A stretch of DNA of 64,000 bases, from NCBI RefSeq assembly GCF_039542905.1, contig NZ_BAABIS010000001.1, forward strand, positions 248,001-312,000, written 5' to 3'. Positions 1 to 10,500 of the stretch are shown piece by piece. The DNA is from Kitasatospora terrestris (lineage in GTDB: Bacteria; Actinomycetota; Actinomycetes; Streptomycetales; Streptomycetaceae). The position numbers and the translations under genes were made by a program. Under the pieces are notes generated by a model that made no database searches, was not told where the DNA came from, and saw nothing but the letters and a program-made list of their open reading frames with translations. Every line of letters begins with the position of its first letter. Positions within the stretch are counted from its first letter, which is position 1.

Positions 1-42
1 GCGGACGCGGGCAGCCACGTGGTCTTCACGGTCGCCCAGTAG
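1..42 (+). CDS. Possible 3' end of an upstream coding sequence (partial)
   Basis: Frame 1 is open from the window edge and ends DAGSHVVFTVAQ followed by TAG. Only 13 residues are visible, so no product can be named. It would overlap the 3' end of the next gene on the opposite strand by 17 bp, a convergent arrangement. It may be a chance open frame. Confidence 0.3.
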   Translation, partial: ADAGSHVVFTVAQ

Positions 43-349
43 CGGCTCCCTCGGCCGTCACGTGGACGGCCTCCATCACGACGGCTCCGGTGCCGGCCAT
101 CACGTGGTGGAGGGCCCCGCCCGCCAGGACGAGGGCGCCGAAGAGGATCCAGCCTCCCGTGCCGCTGACCGCCCGGACCACCGAGGTACCCGTCACCGGG
201 TCCCGGTCGTCTCCGCCCGGCGAGCGCACGAGTTCCCTGGCGATGCGCCCGACCCCGACCACGGCGTGGGCCGCTCCGGCCAGTGCCATGCCGGCGACTC
301 CGATCCCGAACCAGCCCGCTCGACCGATCTCGTCCACGGTTCTCACCAT
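26..349 (-). CDS. Small membrane protein, unknown function
   Basis: A 107-residue protein with two to three hydrophobic stretches (about residues 13-33, 61-82 and a weaker one after), separated by a charged loop rich in Arg and Asp. This pattern (WFGIGVAGMALAGAAHAVVG, then a second Gly/Ala/Leu segment) suggests an integral membrane protein; some actinobacterial DUF1206-type proteins look similar, but the family assignment is a guess. The start ATG is at 349. No partner gene is visible because the window begins here. Codon use fits the neighbourhood. Confidence 0.5.
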   Translation of the reverse strand: MVRTVDEIGRAGWFGIGVAGMALAGAAHAVVGVGRIARELVRSPGGDDRDPVTGTSVVRAVSGTGGWILFGALVLAGGALHHVMAGTGAVVMEAVHVTAEGAATGRP

Positions 350-797
350 CCTTCGGCCGGCGATGCGCGGCGGGAGCGCGCCTCGCGCGCCTCGATGGTC
401 CCGCCGCCGCCGGCCGACCCACCAGAGCCGACCGGTCCCCCTCGCCTGGGCCGACCGGCCCCCTGCGGATCCGATCGGGTGTCAGCCCTGCCAGGAGCCG
501 CCGATCTCGCGGCGGGCCCGGTGCGGGCGGTGTAAGGGCACCCCCTGCGTGCAGGGGTGTCGGGCGCCCCGGCCGGCGAGGTCCGTGACTGCGGAACGAG
601 GCGCAGGGGTCGTGCGTTCGTCCATGGAATCCCCCAGAGTGACGGGCACTTGACGCCTCGGAGACTGCGCTCCGGGGCGTCCGGCGCTCACTTCCAACGA
701 ATACGAGTCGCGACGTCTCGTCTCGCATCAGCCATGTTTCACGGAGGGCACCGGCCATGTCAAGACGATACGTGGCGTCTCGTGAGAGAATCCAGGC
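350..797. other. Intergenic region with possible TetR operator
   Basis: No convincing gene lies here. Close to the TetR start, arms AGACG (763-767) and CGTCT (776-780) form an imperfect inverted repeat, and the octamer CGTCTCGT occurs at 714-721 and again at 776-783. These could be binding sites for the TetR protein starting at 798, which would fit autoregulation. This is inference from position and symmetry only. Confidence 0.3.
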
Positions 798-1379
798 ATG
801 CCTCCCGCACCGAACCCGGAACTGCGCAACCAGCGGTCCCACCGCGCCATCCTCGACGCAGCGCTGGAACTGACCACCCGCGACGGCTACACCAAGGTCA
901 CCGTGGAGGCCATCGCCCAGGCCGCCGGGGTCGGCAAACAGACCATCTACCGCTGGTGGCCCAGCAAGGCCGCCGTCGTCCTCGAAGCGCTCAACGACCT
1001 GACGGGGCCGGCCGGTCGGGTGCCGGACACCGGCGACGTCGCCGCCGACATCACCGTCGCGGCCCAGGCCGTCACGCACATGCTCGGCACGGACCTCGGC
1101 ACCGTGTGGCGCGGCCTGGTGGCGGACGCCCAGGGCGACCCCCGCCTCGCCGAGGACCTGCGCGAGAGCTTCTTCGAGCCCCGGATCGCCCGCTGGCAGG
1201 AACGCCTCGACACGGCCGTCCGGGCGGGCCAGCTCCGCACCGACGTCCCCACCCGGACCATCGTCGAGCTGCTCTTCGGCCCCATCTACTACCGCCTGCT
1301 CCTGGGCACCGACCGGCTCGACCCGGAGAACACCGCCGCCCGCGTCGACTACCTGCTCAACGGCGTCGGGCAGCGCTGA
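798..1379 (+). CDS. TetR/AcrR family transcriptional regulator
   Basis: A 193-residue regulator. Residues about 12-60 form the TetR N-terminal helix-turn-helix: a helix around ILDAALELTTRDGYTKVTVE, then AIAQAAGVGKQTIYRWWPSK, which is the typical recognition helix with the T-I-Y-R-W-W signature. The C-terminal 130 residues match the length of a TetR ligand-binding and dimer domain. TetR proteins normally repress neighbouring genes and release DNA on ligand binding. The target is unclear: the gene stands alone, with a strong terminator after it and a convergent glucanase downstream. The ATG at 798 is chosen because the protein begins a few residues before the first helix. Confidence 0.9.
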   Translation: MPPAPNPELRNQRSHRAILDAALELTTRDGYTKVTVEAIAQAAGVGKQTIYRWWPSKAAVVLEALNDLTGPAGRVPDTGDVAADITVAAQAVTHMLGTDLGTVWRGLVADAQGDPRLAEDLRESFFEPRIARWQERLDTAVRAGQLRTDVPTRTIVELLFGPIYYRLLLGTDRLDPENTAARVDYLLNGVGQR

Positions 1380-1381
1380 AC

Positions 1382-1425
1382 CCGGGGCTCCCTCTTCGCC
1401 GGCGTCGGCGAAGAGGGAGCCCCGG
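1382..1425. terminator. Strong bidirectional terminator hairpin
   Basis: Perfect 19-bp stem (1382-1400 pairs with 1407-1425) with a 6-base loop, 2 bp after the TetR stop codon and between two convergent genes. It probably serves both the TetR gene and the GH16 glucanase gene. Confidence 0.85.
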
Positions 1426-1500
1426 TGAAGTGGCCCCGGCGTCCGGCACGATGCCCGTCGGCAGCCCGGGGCCGGACGGACCGGCCCCGGGCGCCGGGGG

Positions 1501-3615
<2,115 letters not shown>

Positions 3616-3656
3616 AGCGTCTCCTGGGTGGGGGCCTCTGGGGGATGTGGGGGCGT

Positions 3657-3668
3657 GAGAGCGCTCTC
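3657..3668. promoter_or_regulatory. LacI-type palindromic operator of the GH16 gene
   Basis: Perfect palindrome GAGAGCGCTCTC with the central CG step typical of LacI-family operators (CebR and related sugar regulators use a similar GAGCGCTC core). It sits 42 bp upstream of the GH16 start and is identical to the site at 3846-3857. The regulator is not encoded in this window. Confidence 0.75.
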
Positions 3669-3845
3669 TCCACGCAGCGATGATTACGACGCGGTTGCGC
3701 TCACGTCAATGAAGTGAACGAGTTCCGGAACTCCGGAACCGACAAGGCCAGGATTCCTGTTCAAGACCCGAAGGCATGTCGGGCTCAATTTCCACAGCCG
3801 GGCAACCTCTTGACGCCTCGGCGGTGCCTTGCGAGCATCACGCCG

Positions 3846-3857
3846 GAGAGCGCTCTC
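3846..3857. promoter_or_regulatory. LacI-type palindromic operator of the GH64 gene
   Basis: Second copy of the palindrome GAGAGCGCTCTC, 56 bp upstream of the GH64 start. Having the same site in both divergent promoters implies that one sugar-responsive repressor controls both glucanases. Confidence 0.75.
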
Positions 3858-3912
3858 TCCCGAAGCTTGCTGAGTCTCCGTCACGAGTCCCCACCCGCTT
3901 GAGGAGAACACC

Positions 3913-5709
3913 ATGCCAGGCAGCACTCCCCCACCGGCGCGCCGACGGCCCGGGCCGCACGGCAGCGGCCGGCCGTACCTGATCCTCGGTCTGCTGATCG
4001 CCCTGCTCGCGGGGCTGGCGTCCGTCGTCACCGCGCAGCACCCCGCCAGCGCGGCCGGCGCCCTGCTCTCCCAGGGCCGGCCCGTCACCGCGTCCTCCAC
4101 CGAGAACGCGGGCACGCCCGCCTCGGCCGCGGTCGACGGCGACACCGGCACCCGCTGGTCCAGCGCAGCCGCCGACCCCCAGTGGCTCCAGGTCGACCTC
4201 GGCTCGACCCGGACGGTCTCCCAGGTCACGCTCACCTGGGAGACGGCGTACGCCAAGGCCTTCCGGATCCAGACCTCCGGTGACGGCACCACCTGGACCG
4301 ACGTCTACTCGACCGCCACCGGCACCGGCGGCACGCAGACGCTCGCCGTCAACGGCACCGGCCGCTACGTCCGGCTCTACACCACCCAGCGGGCCACCCA
4401 ATGGGGCGTCTCGCTCTGGGAGTTCCAGGTCTACGGCGGTCCCGTCGACCCGCCCGCCTGCGGGACCGCCGACGCTGCCCTGAACCGTCCGGCCACCGCC
4501 TCCACCACCGAGAACGCGGGCACCCCGGCCTCCGCCGCGGTCGACGGCAGCACCGGCACCCGCTGGTCCAGCGCCTTCGGCGACCCGCAGTGGCTCCAGG
4601 TCGACCTCGGCGCCCCGCTGCCGGTCTGCGGCATCGGCCTCACCTGGGAGGCGGCCTACGCCACGGCGTACCGCATCCAGGTGTCCGCCGACGGCACGGC
4701 GTGGACCGACGTCTACGCCACCACGACCTCCACCGGCGGCACGCAGAACCTCACCGTCAACGGCACCGGCCGCTACGTCCGCGTGTACGGCACCCAGCGC
4801 GCCACCCCGTACGGCTACTCGCTCTACGAGTTCGCCGTCCGACTGCCCAACGGCACCACCACCCCGCCCACCACGCCGCCGCCGGACGACCCCTTCTGGG
4901 GGACGACCAGTGACATCCCGGCCGCGAAGAACGTCATGGAACTGAAGATCCTCAACCGGACCAACGGCGCCTACCCGGACAGCCAGGTCTTCTGGAGCTT
5001 CAACGGCCAGACCCACTCCGTCGCCGAGCAGCCGTACTTCGACATGCCGGCGAACTCCTCGGGCCGGATGTACTTCTACGTCGGCTCGCCGACCGGCCAG
5101 TACTACGACTTCATCGAGTTCACCATCGGCGCCGCCTCCTTCGACGGCAACACCACCCGGGTGGACGCCTGGGGCCTGCCGCTCGCGATCCGGGTGCACT
5201 CCCACGACGGCACGGACATCAAGCTCGGCGACAGCCAGGACCTGTTCACGATGAGCCGGGCCCAGGTGTTCCAGTCCTTCCAGGACGCGGTGCCGGCGAA
5301 GTTCAAGGTGCTGGCGCAGACCCAGGCCCCGTACCGGATCATCGCGCCCGGCAGCGACCCGAGCTTCCGCACCGGCGGCGCCAACGCCGACTACTTCAGG
5401 GCGTACGCCGCCGCGGTGGGCGTCAGCGATTCCACGTCCGACATCTTCGGCTGCGCGGGCACCATGGCGGGCAACCCGACGATGTGCGCGGCGCTCAACC
5501 GCCACACCGCCGACCTGCCGGCCGCCCAGCAGCAGGACCCGAGCAGGTTCTACACCGGCGGCGAGCCGGCCAACTGGTACGCCAAGTACTGGCACGACCA
5601 CGGCATCGACCGCCTGGCGTACGGCTTCCCGTACGACGACGTGGCCGGCCAGGCCGCGTACACCTCGATGCGCAACCCGCAGTGGATGGAGGTCGCCGTC
5701 GGCTTCTGA
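3913..5709 (+). CDS. Secreted GH64 family beta-1,3-glucanase with two discoidin domains
   Basis: A 598-residue secreted protein. The N-terminus has a basic stretch then a hydrophobic segment (residues about 26-48), a signal peptide. Discoidin modules lie at about 52-178 and 187-315, followed by a Thr/Pro linker. The C-terminal region (about 335-598) matches GH64 laminaripentaose-producing beta-1,3-glucanases, with conserved-looking stretches RVDAWGLPLAIRV and the final RLAYGFPYDDVAGQ. GH64 enzymes release oligosaccharides from beta-1,3-glucan such as fungal cell wall. The start follows GAGGAG at good spacing. Together with the divergent GH16 enzyme it probably forms a fungal-wall or glucan degradation pair under shared LacI-type control. 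Confidence 0.88.
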   Translation: MPGSTPPPARRRPGPHGSGRPYLILGLLIALLAGLASVVTAQHPASAAGALLSQGRPVTASSTENAGTPASAAVDGDTGTRWSSAAADPQWLQVDLGSTRTVSQVTLTWETAYAKAFRIQTSGDGTTWTDVYSTATGTGGTQTLAVNGTGRYVRLYTTQRATQWGVSLWEFQVYGGPVDPPACGTADAALNRPATASTTENAGTPASAAVDGSTGTRWSSAFGDPQWLQVDLGAPLPVCGIGLTWEAAYATAYRIQVSADGTAWTDVYATTTSTGGTQNLTVNGTGRYVRVYGTQRATPYGYSLYEFAVRLPNGTTTPPTTPPPDDPFWGTTSDIPAAKNVMELKILNRTNGAYPDSQVFWSFNGQTHSVAEQPYFDMPANSSGRMYFYVGSPTGQYYDFIEFTIGAASFDGNTTRVDAWGLPLAIRVHSHDGTDIKLGDSQDLFTMSRAQVFQSFQDAVPAKFKVLAQTQAPYRIIAPGSDPSFRTGGANADYFRAYAAAVGVSDSTSDIFGCAGTMAGNPTMCAALNRHTADLPAAQQQDPSRFYTGGEPANWYAKYWHDHGIDRLAYGFPYDDVAGQAAYTSMRNPQWMEVAVGF

Positions 5710-5724
5710 CCGTCCGGACCGTCG

Positions 5725-5754
5725 CCGTCCCGCGGCCGCCCCGCCGCGGGACGG
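5725..5754. terminator. Terminator between GH64 and response-regulator genes
   Basis: Perfect 12-bp GC-rich stem (5725-5736 with 5743-5754), 6-base loop, in the 58-bp gap between two convergent genes. Confidence 0.75.
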
Positions 5755-5767
5755 CTCGGACGTGCCG

Positions 5768-6439
5768 TCAGGCCGGGTGGACGAGGCGGCTCTCGTAGGC
5801 GAAGACGACGGCGTGGATCCGGTCGCGGAGTTCGAGCTTGTGGAGGATCCGCCCCAGGTGGGACTTGACGGTCGCCTCGGCGAGGTGCAGGACGGCCGCG
5901 ATCTCGGTGTTGGACAGGCCGCGGCCCACCTGGACGAGCACCTCGCGTTCGCGGGTGCTGAGCCGGCGCAGCCGCGCGTCGCGGGCGGCGGTGCCGGTGT
6001 CCCCGCCGCCGGGGATGTGCGGGCGGAGGTTGTCCAGCAGGAGCCGGGTGATCCGTGGGGAGACCACCGCGTCACCCGCCGCGACGCTGCGGATCGCGCC
6101 GAGGAACTCCTCCGGCCTGGTGTTCTTCAGCAGGAAGCCGGAGGCTCCGGCGCGGAGTCCGGCGAACGCGTACTCGTCCAGGTCGAAGGTGGTGAGGATC
6201 AGCACTCTGCTCTGCGGGGAGACCTCGACGACCTGTCGGGTCGCCTCGATCCCGTCCGTCCCGGGCATCCGGACGTCCATCAGGACGACGTCGGGGCGCA
6301 GCTCCCGTGCGAGGCGTACGGCCTGGTCGCCGTCGGCGGCCTCGCCGACGGGTGCCATGTCGGGCTGGGCCTCCAGGACGGTGCCGAAGGCCATGCGCAG
6401 GAGTGCTTCGTCGTCGGCGATCAGGATGCGGACGGTCAT
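5768..6439 (-). CDS. NarL/LuxR-type response regulator
   Basis: A 223-residue two-component response regulator. The receiver domain (about 1-120) shows the acidic pair D9-D10, the phospho-acceptor D55 in VVLMDVRMPG and the conserved Lys in FLLKNTRP. The C-terminal LuxR helix-turn-helix (about 155-220) contains LSTREREVLVQVGRGLSNTE and AEATVKSHLGRILHKL. The start ATG overlaps the stop of the upstream histidine kinase by 4 bp (ATGA), so the two are translationally coupled and form one signalling pair. Targets are not visible; the divergent hydrolase gene beyond the kinase is a candidate. Confidence 0.95.
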   Translation of the reverse strand: MTVRILIADDEALLRMAFGTVLEAQPDMAPVGEAADGDQAVRLARELRPDVVLMDVRMPGTDGIEATRQVVEVSPQSRVLILTTFDLDEYAFAGLRAGASGFLLKNTRPEEFLGAIRSVAAGDAVVSPRITRLLLDNLRPHIPGGGDTGTAARDARLRRLSTREREVLVQVGRGLSNTEIAAVLHLAEATVKSHLGRILHKLELRDRIHAVVFAYESRLVHPA

Positions 6440-7710
6440 GCGGCCGTCGCTCCGCCGCTGCCGAGGAGGAGGCGGGTGCGGACTCCCCAGCCGCCGCCGG
6501 GGAGCGGTCCGGCCTGCAGCGTCCCGCCGTAGGCGGTGGCTCGCTCCCGCATGCCGGTGATGCCGTGCCCGGCCGGGTTGCCGGTGCCGGCGGTGGCGGT
6601 GGCGGTGCCGGCGGTGGTGGTGCGCGGCGGGCGGGGGCCGGTGTCGGTGACATCCACGGTGACGGTGCCGGCGGTGCAACGGATCAGGACGGTCGCCCGG
6701 GTGCCGGCGGGCGTGTGCTTGAGGGCGTTGGTCAAGGCTTCCTGTACCAGGCGGTAGACGGTGAGTTGGGCGGTGGCGGGCAGGTGGGTGTGGTCGCCGT
6801 GGACGTCGAGGCTGGTCGGGAGCCCGGCGGCGCCCATCTGCTCGGCGAGGGTGCCCAGTTGGGCGATGCCGGGCAGCGGGTGGCGCTCGGCGTCGGGCTC
6901 GTCGGCCCGCAGGACGCCCAGCGTGCGCCGCATGTCGGTGAGGGCCTGCCGGCCGGTCTCGGCGACCTGGACCATCGCGGCGGTGGTCCGGTCGGGCGCG
7001 CGGTGCTGGGTGGCGAGGGCGGCGTCGGTGAGCGCGACCATGACGGACAGGTTGTGGGTGACGATGTCGTGCATCTCCCGGGTGATCCGGGTCCGCTCCT
7101 CTGCGACGGCCAGTCGGGCCAGGTGTTCCTGTTCCAGTTCCAGGCGTCGGGCCCGTTCCTGTTCGGCGGCGAGGTAGGCGCGGGTGGTGCGGACGTTCAC
7201 GCCGAGGACGGCGGCGGCGACGACCGTCGCGGTGACGGCGACGAACGGGGTCAGGAAGGCGCCGTCCGTCGCCCAGCGCAGACAGGCCAGCAGGACCCCC
7301 GCCTCCACGACGGCACCGGCGGCGAGGGTGACGCGCCGGCTCGAGTGCGCGGCCACCGTGTGGAGGGCCACCAGCAGGGCGGCGTCCGCCGGGAGTTGGA
7401 TACCGGCGAGCCACTGGACGAGCGCCGCGGCCGCCACCGCGCCGAACACCGCGAGCGGGGCCCGGCGCCGCCACAGCAGGGGCAGCGCGAGGGCGGCGGT
7501 GAGGGCGAGGGGCGCCGGCAGTTCGTGCGGCGGGTACGCGGCCACGACGTCGAGCAGGAGCAGCACCGGCAGCACCGACTCGGCCACCAGCGGCGGCAGC
7601 CGCCGGGCCCGCCGCCGGGCGGCCGTCACCGCCGGCAGCGCGCGCACCGCTCGGGCGGAGCGCACCGCGCGTGCCGTGCGGGCCGCTGGCCCGGAGGCCG
7701 CCTCGGTCAT
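6436..7710 (-). CDS. NarL-type sensor histidine kinase
   Basis: A 424-residue membrane kinase. The N-terminal half holds about five hydrophobic segments. Then come a coiled stretch with AEQERARRLELEQEHLARLA and the HisKA_3 dimer box TREMHDIVTHNLSVMV with the phospho-accepting His. The ATPase domain shows the N box EALTNALKHTPAG and the G box GHGITGMRERA. This is the typical architecture of Streptomyces NarL-family sensor kinases. I chose the ATG at 7710 (MTEAASGP), not the longer frame that opens at 7866, because the extra 52 residues are Arg/Pro-rich and unlike the family. The stop overlaps the response regulator start by 4 bp. Confidence 0.93.
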   Translation of the reverse strand: MTEAASGPAARTARAVRSARAVRALPAVTAARRRARRLPPLVAESVLPVLLLLDVVAAYPPHELPAPLALTAALALPLLWRRRAPLAVFGAVAAAALVQWLAGIQLPADAALLVALHTVAAHSSRRVTLAAGAVVEAGVLLACLRWATDGAFLTPFVAVTATVVAAAVLGVNVRTTRAYLAAEQERARRLELEQEHLARLAVAEERTRITREMHDIVTHNLSVMVALTDAALATQHRAPDRTTAAMVQVAETGRQALTDMRRTLGVLRADEPDAERHPLPGIAQLGTLAEQMGAAGLPTSLDVHGDHTHLPATAQLTVYRLVQEALTNALKHTPAGTRATVLIRCTAGTVTVDVTDTGPRPPRTTTAGTATATAGTGNPAGHGITGMRERATAYGGTLQAGPLPGGGWGVRTRLLLGSGGATAA

Positions 7711-8072
7711 CGTCCGCCCCCTGTCGGTTCGGTGACCCGCCGGCCCCGGTCGGGGTCGGCGGCGCGTTGCACCCGGTCCGCACCGGGCCCGGGGCGTGGA
7801 CGCCTCGCGAGGCCCGGCGCGCACCGCCGCCCTGTCACGGTAGGTGGCGGGCCGCGCGGCTCGCATGAGTCCTCCGGGTGATCACACCGCGCCGAGGTAC
7901 GACCGCAGGAGGAGTCCCACCACCTCCCGCAGTCGCAATGCTGCGGCCTGCGCGGTGCCCGCGACTGCTGCCCCGGTGGCACGGGAGCCGTCCGCGGGTT
8001 GCGTCCCCGGGTGCACACGACCGCGACCCGGGGGCGATGTGGCGACGCGTCCCCGGCGCCGACGATGGCCGA
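7711..8072. other. Intergenic region between divergent kinase and hydrolase genes
   Basis: No supported gene in these 362 bp. It must contain both divergent promoters. I see no clear operator or hairpin. Confidence 0.5.
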
Positions 8073-9548
8073 GTGACCGAGATGCATCTGGGACTGCCGA
8101 TGTCCCCCCTGGAAATCCTCGCCCTGCTGGCTGCCGCCTCCCTGGTGGTGGCGCGCTGGCTTCCCCCCGCCGCCCGCCCGCACGCCGTGCTCGCGGCGGG
8201 GACGGTCCTGCTGCTGTCCGTGCTCACCCTGGGCCTGACGGCCGGGATCCGCTGGCAGCTGCTGCCCGTGCTGGCGGGCGCGGCCCTCGCGTTGCCGTTC
8301 GCGCTCGCTCCGCTGCTGCGGCGGCGTACCGGTCGGGCACCGTGGCGGGCCCGCTGGTGGCTGGCCCTGCCCGGATCGCTGGCCTGTGTCGGCCTGATCG
8401 CCACGGGCCCGGTGGCCGCCTGGGCGTTCCCGGTGCCGGTGTTCCCCGAGCCGTCGGGGGAGTTCGCGGTCGGCACCCGCGTGGTGCAGTGGACCGATCC
8501 CGGCCGCCCCGAGAGCTTCACCGCCGACCCGGACGACCGGCGCACCGTCGTGGTCCAGCTCTGGTACCCCGCGCAGCCGAGCCCGGCGGGCGTCGAGCGG
8601 GCGCAGTACCTCGGACGCACCGAGCAGGAGGCGCGCACCGTCTCCGCCGCGCTCGCCCACGGGGTCGGCCTGCCCGGCTTCCTGGTCGACGGTGTGCCGC
8701 GGGCCCGCTCCCGTGCCGTCTTCGACGCCCCGGTGGACGGCCGGGGCGGGCGGTTCCCCGTCGTCCTGTTCTCCCCCGGGTCGGGCGGTGTGCGCACCCA
8801 GAACACCGCCTGGGCCGAGGAACTGGCCAGCCACGGCTACCTGGTCGCCGCCCTCGACCACCCGTACGACTCCGCCGCCGTGGTCCTCGCCGACGGCCGG
8901 ACGGTCACCACCGCGACCGCCTCCAGCGGCGACCGGGACGGGGACGAGGAGCTCGCGGCCGGCTGGACGGCGATCCGCGCCGCCGACCTCTCCTTCGTCC
9001 TCACCCGGCTCGACGGCCTGGACCGCGGCAAGGGCGCCGACCCGCTGACCGGGCGCCTGGACACCGGCCGGGCGGCGGTGACCGGCCACTCCATGGGCGG
9101 CGCCGCGGCCCTGCAGGCGGCCCGGCAGGACCACCGCTTCCGCGCCGTCGTCGACCTGGACGGCTACCCCCACGGCCCCGTCTCGCCCGCCCTGGACCGC
9201 CCGGCCCTCGCGCTCACCCAGGACATCACCTCGGCCACCGACCCGCGCTACCTGCCCCGCCTCACCGAGGCGCTCGGCGCCGACACCGCGACGAGCTACC
9301 GGCTCACCGTCCCCGGCGCCGCGCACCTCACGTTCATGGACGGCCCGCTGTACCTGCCGCCCGTGCCGCCGGTCGTCGGCACCCTGGGCCGCACCGGGAG
9401 CCCGCGCACCGTCGCCGGGGCGACCCTCGCTTTCCTGGACGCCGTCCTGCGCGACGCCCCCGGCGACCCGGCCGGCGCCCTGTCGGCCTACGGCGAGCTC
9501 AGCACCCACCGCCCCGACGGGACGTGGGTGGCGGCGGCCACCAGGTGA
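8073..9548 (+). CDS. Membrane-anchored alpha/beta-hydrolase (PAF-acetylhydrolase-like)
   Basis: About 491 residues. The N-terminal 120 residues contain four hydrophobic segments, then a periplasm-facing hydrolase domain. The nucleophile elbow is GHSMGG, and FPVVLFSPGSGG carries the oxyanion-hole region. The late GAAHLTFMD supplies the likely catalytic His. Layout and motifs match platelet-activating-factor acetylhydrolase-like serine esterases, frequent in Streptomyces; the substrate is unknown (a lipid ester or polyester is possible). The start is uncertain: GTG at 8073 or ATG at 8082 both precede the first membrane helix. The open frame reaches back to 7878, but that extra part looks non-coding. 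Confidence 0.8.
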   Translation: MTEMHLGLPMSPLEILALLAAASLVVARWLPPAARPHAVLAAGTVLLLSVLTLGLTAGIRWQLLPVLAGAALALPFALAPLLRRRTGRAPWRARWWLALPGSLACVGLIATGPVAAWAFPVPVFPEPSGEFAVGTRVVQWTDPGRPESFTADPDDRRTVVVQLWYPAQPSPAGVERAQYLGRTEQEARTVSAALAHGVGLPGFLVDGVPRARSRAVFDAPVDGRGGRFPVVLFSPGSGGVRTQNTAWAEELASHGYLVAALDHPYDSAAVVLADGRTVTTATASSGDRDGDEELAAGWTAIRAADLSFVLTRLDGLDRGKGADPLTGRLDTGRAAVTGHSMGGAAALQAARQDHRFRAVVDLDGYPHGPVSPALDRPALALTQDITSATDPRYLPRLTEALGADTATSYRLTVPGAAHLTFMDGPLYLPPVPPVVGTLGRTGSPRTVAGATLAFLDAVLRDAPGDPAGALSAYGELSTHRPDGTWVAAATR

Positions 9549-9566
9549 CCCCGCCACCCCCGTCGG

Positions 9567-10352
9567 CTACTCCCGCTCGTCGGCCGCCTTGCGCCGGCGG
9601 ATCAGCAGCACGGCGCCGACGCCGATCAGGGACGCGCCGGTCACCACGATGCCCGCGACGTCGGCGCCGGTGAACGCCAGGCCGCCGGCGCTCGGGCCGA
9701 CCGCGGGCGTGGGGCTCGGCACCGTGCCGGCCGGGCCGGAGGCGCTCGGCGACGGGCTGCCGGAGCTTCCGACGGAGCCGCTCGGCGACGGACCGCCGCT
9801 CGGCGAGGGGGACGTCGTCGCGGAGCCGGACGGGCTCGGCGAGGGCGAGGCGGACGCCGAGCCGCTCGGCGAGGGCGAGGCCGAGGGCGAGGGCGACGGG
9901 CTGGGTGAGCCGGACGGCGACGGGGAGGGCGACGGCGAGCTGCCGGAGCCGGTCGCGGCGCAGGTGTGCGAGAGGTTGAACAGGTCCAGGTGGCCCCCGC
10001 TCACCTCGGCGAGCGCGGCGGTGAGCCTGGCGCCCGGCGCCGACGCGACGTACGCGTGCTTGTCGCTCGGCGGGCCGAACGTGGTCAGCACCTGTTGGCC
10101 GCCCGGCTCGAACGAGACGGTGAGCTTGACGAAGTGCGCGTCGTTGGTGGGCAGGACGAAGTGCCAGCCGTCCGTGTCGGACGGGATCCCGGGGCAGTTC
10201 TCGCCGTCGGCGGCGGTCGCGGTCAGCGGCAGGGTCTGCCGCAGGTGCACGGTGTACGTGCCGCCCGTGGCGGACGCCGGGCCCGCAGCCGGGGCGGACA
10301 CCAGGCCCACCGCGGCGGCCGTGGCGGCGGCGCGCAGGAAGAGGGAACGCTG
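9567..10352 (-). pseudogene. Secreted LAFTG sortase-substrate protein, 5' end cut off by an insertion element
   Basis: The remaining 261 codons encode a signal-peptide-like start (QRSLFLRAAATAAAVGL then an APAAGPASA cleavage region), a roughly 100-residue domain with two Cys, a long Ser/Pro repeat stalk (about 75 residues of SPSPSPS type) and a cell-wall sorting signal: LAFTG, a hydrophobic helix and RRRK. LAXTG is the class E sortase motif. The gene is interrupted by the IS605-type element at 10353. Joining 10352 directly to 13181 on the minus strand restores an open frame with four extra codons and a TTG start at 13192 with no frameshift. Without that end the protein cannot be made normally. 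Confidence 0.75.
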
Positions 10353-10500
10353 CTTGACATCCTCCCCGGCCTGAAGGCCGGGGATTCCCCTCAGCCTCGC
10401 GGCTGAGCCGCTGCGCGTGAGCGCGGCGGTGGGACTACTTCCTGCTTCATCGACGACTGCCCGCCCGGAGTGCTCCGTTGAGGTCTGACACCGTCTCCAC
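10353..10500 (-). ncRNA. Predicted omega RNA (TnpB guide RNA) at the element's right end
   Basis: TnpB proteins use a guide RNA made from the 3' end of tnpB and the right end of the element, with the guide taken from DNA just outside it. Here that scaffold would cover the tnpB stop codon and the hairpin at 10364-10383, and the guide would be read from the LAFTG gene at about 10352-10333. The 5' boundary is arbitrary. This is inference from the known TnpB mechanism. Confidence 0.45.
10364..10383. repeat. Subterminal hairpin, right end of IS605-type element
   Basis: Stem CCCCGGCCT/AGGCCGGGG with a 2-base loop, matching the hairpin at 13143-13162. It lies 7 bp past the tnpB stop codon. Confidence 0.8.

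Noticed and set aside
7711..7866. Extended N-terminus of the histidine kinase
   Set aside because: The extra 52 residues are Arg/Pro-rich and unlike kinases; the ATG at 7710 gives a normal start before the first helix.
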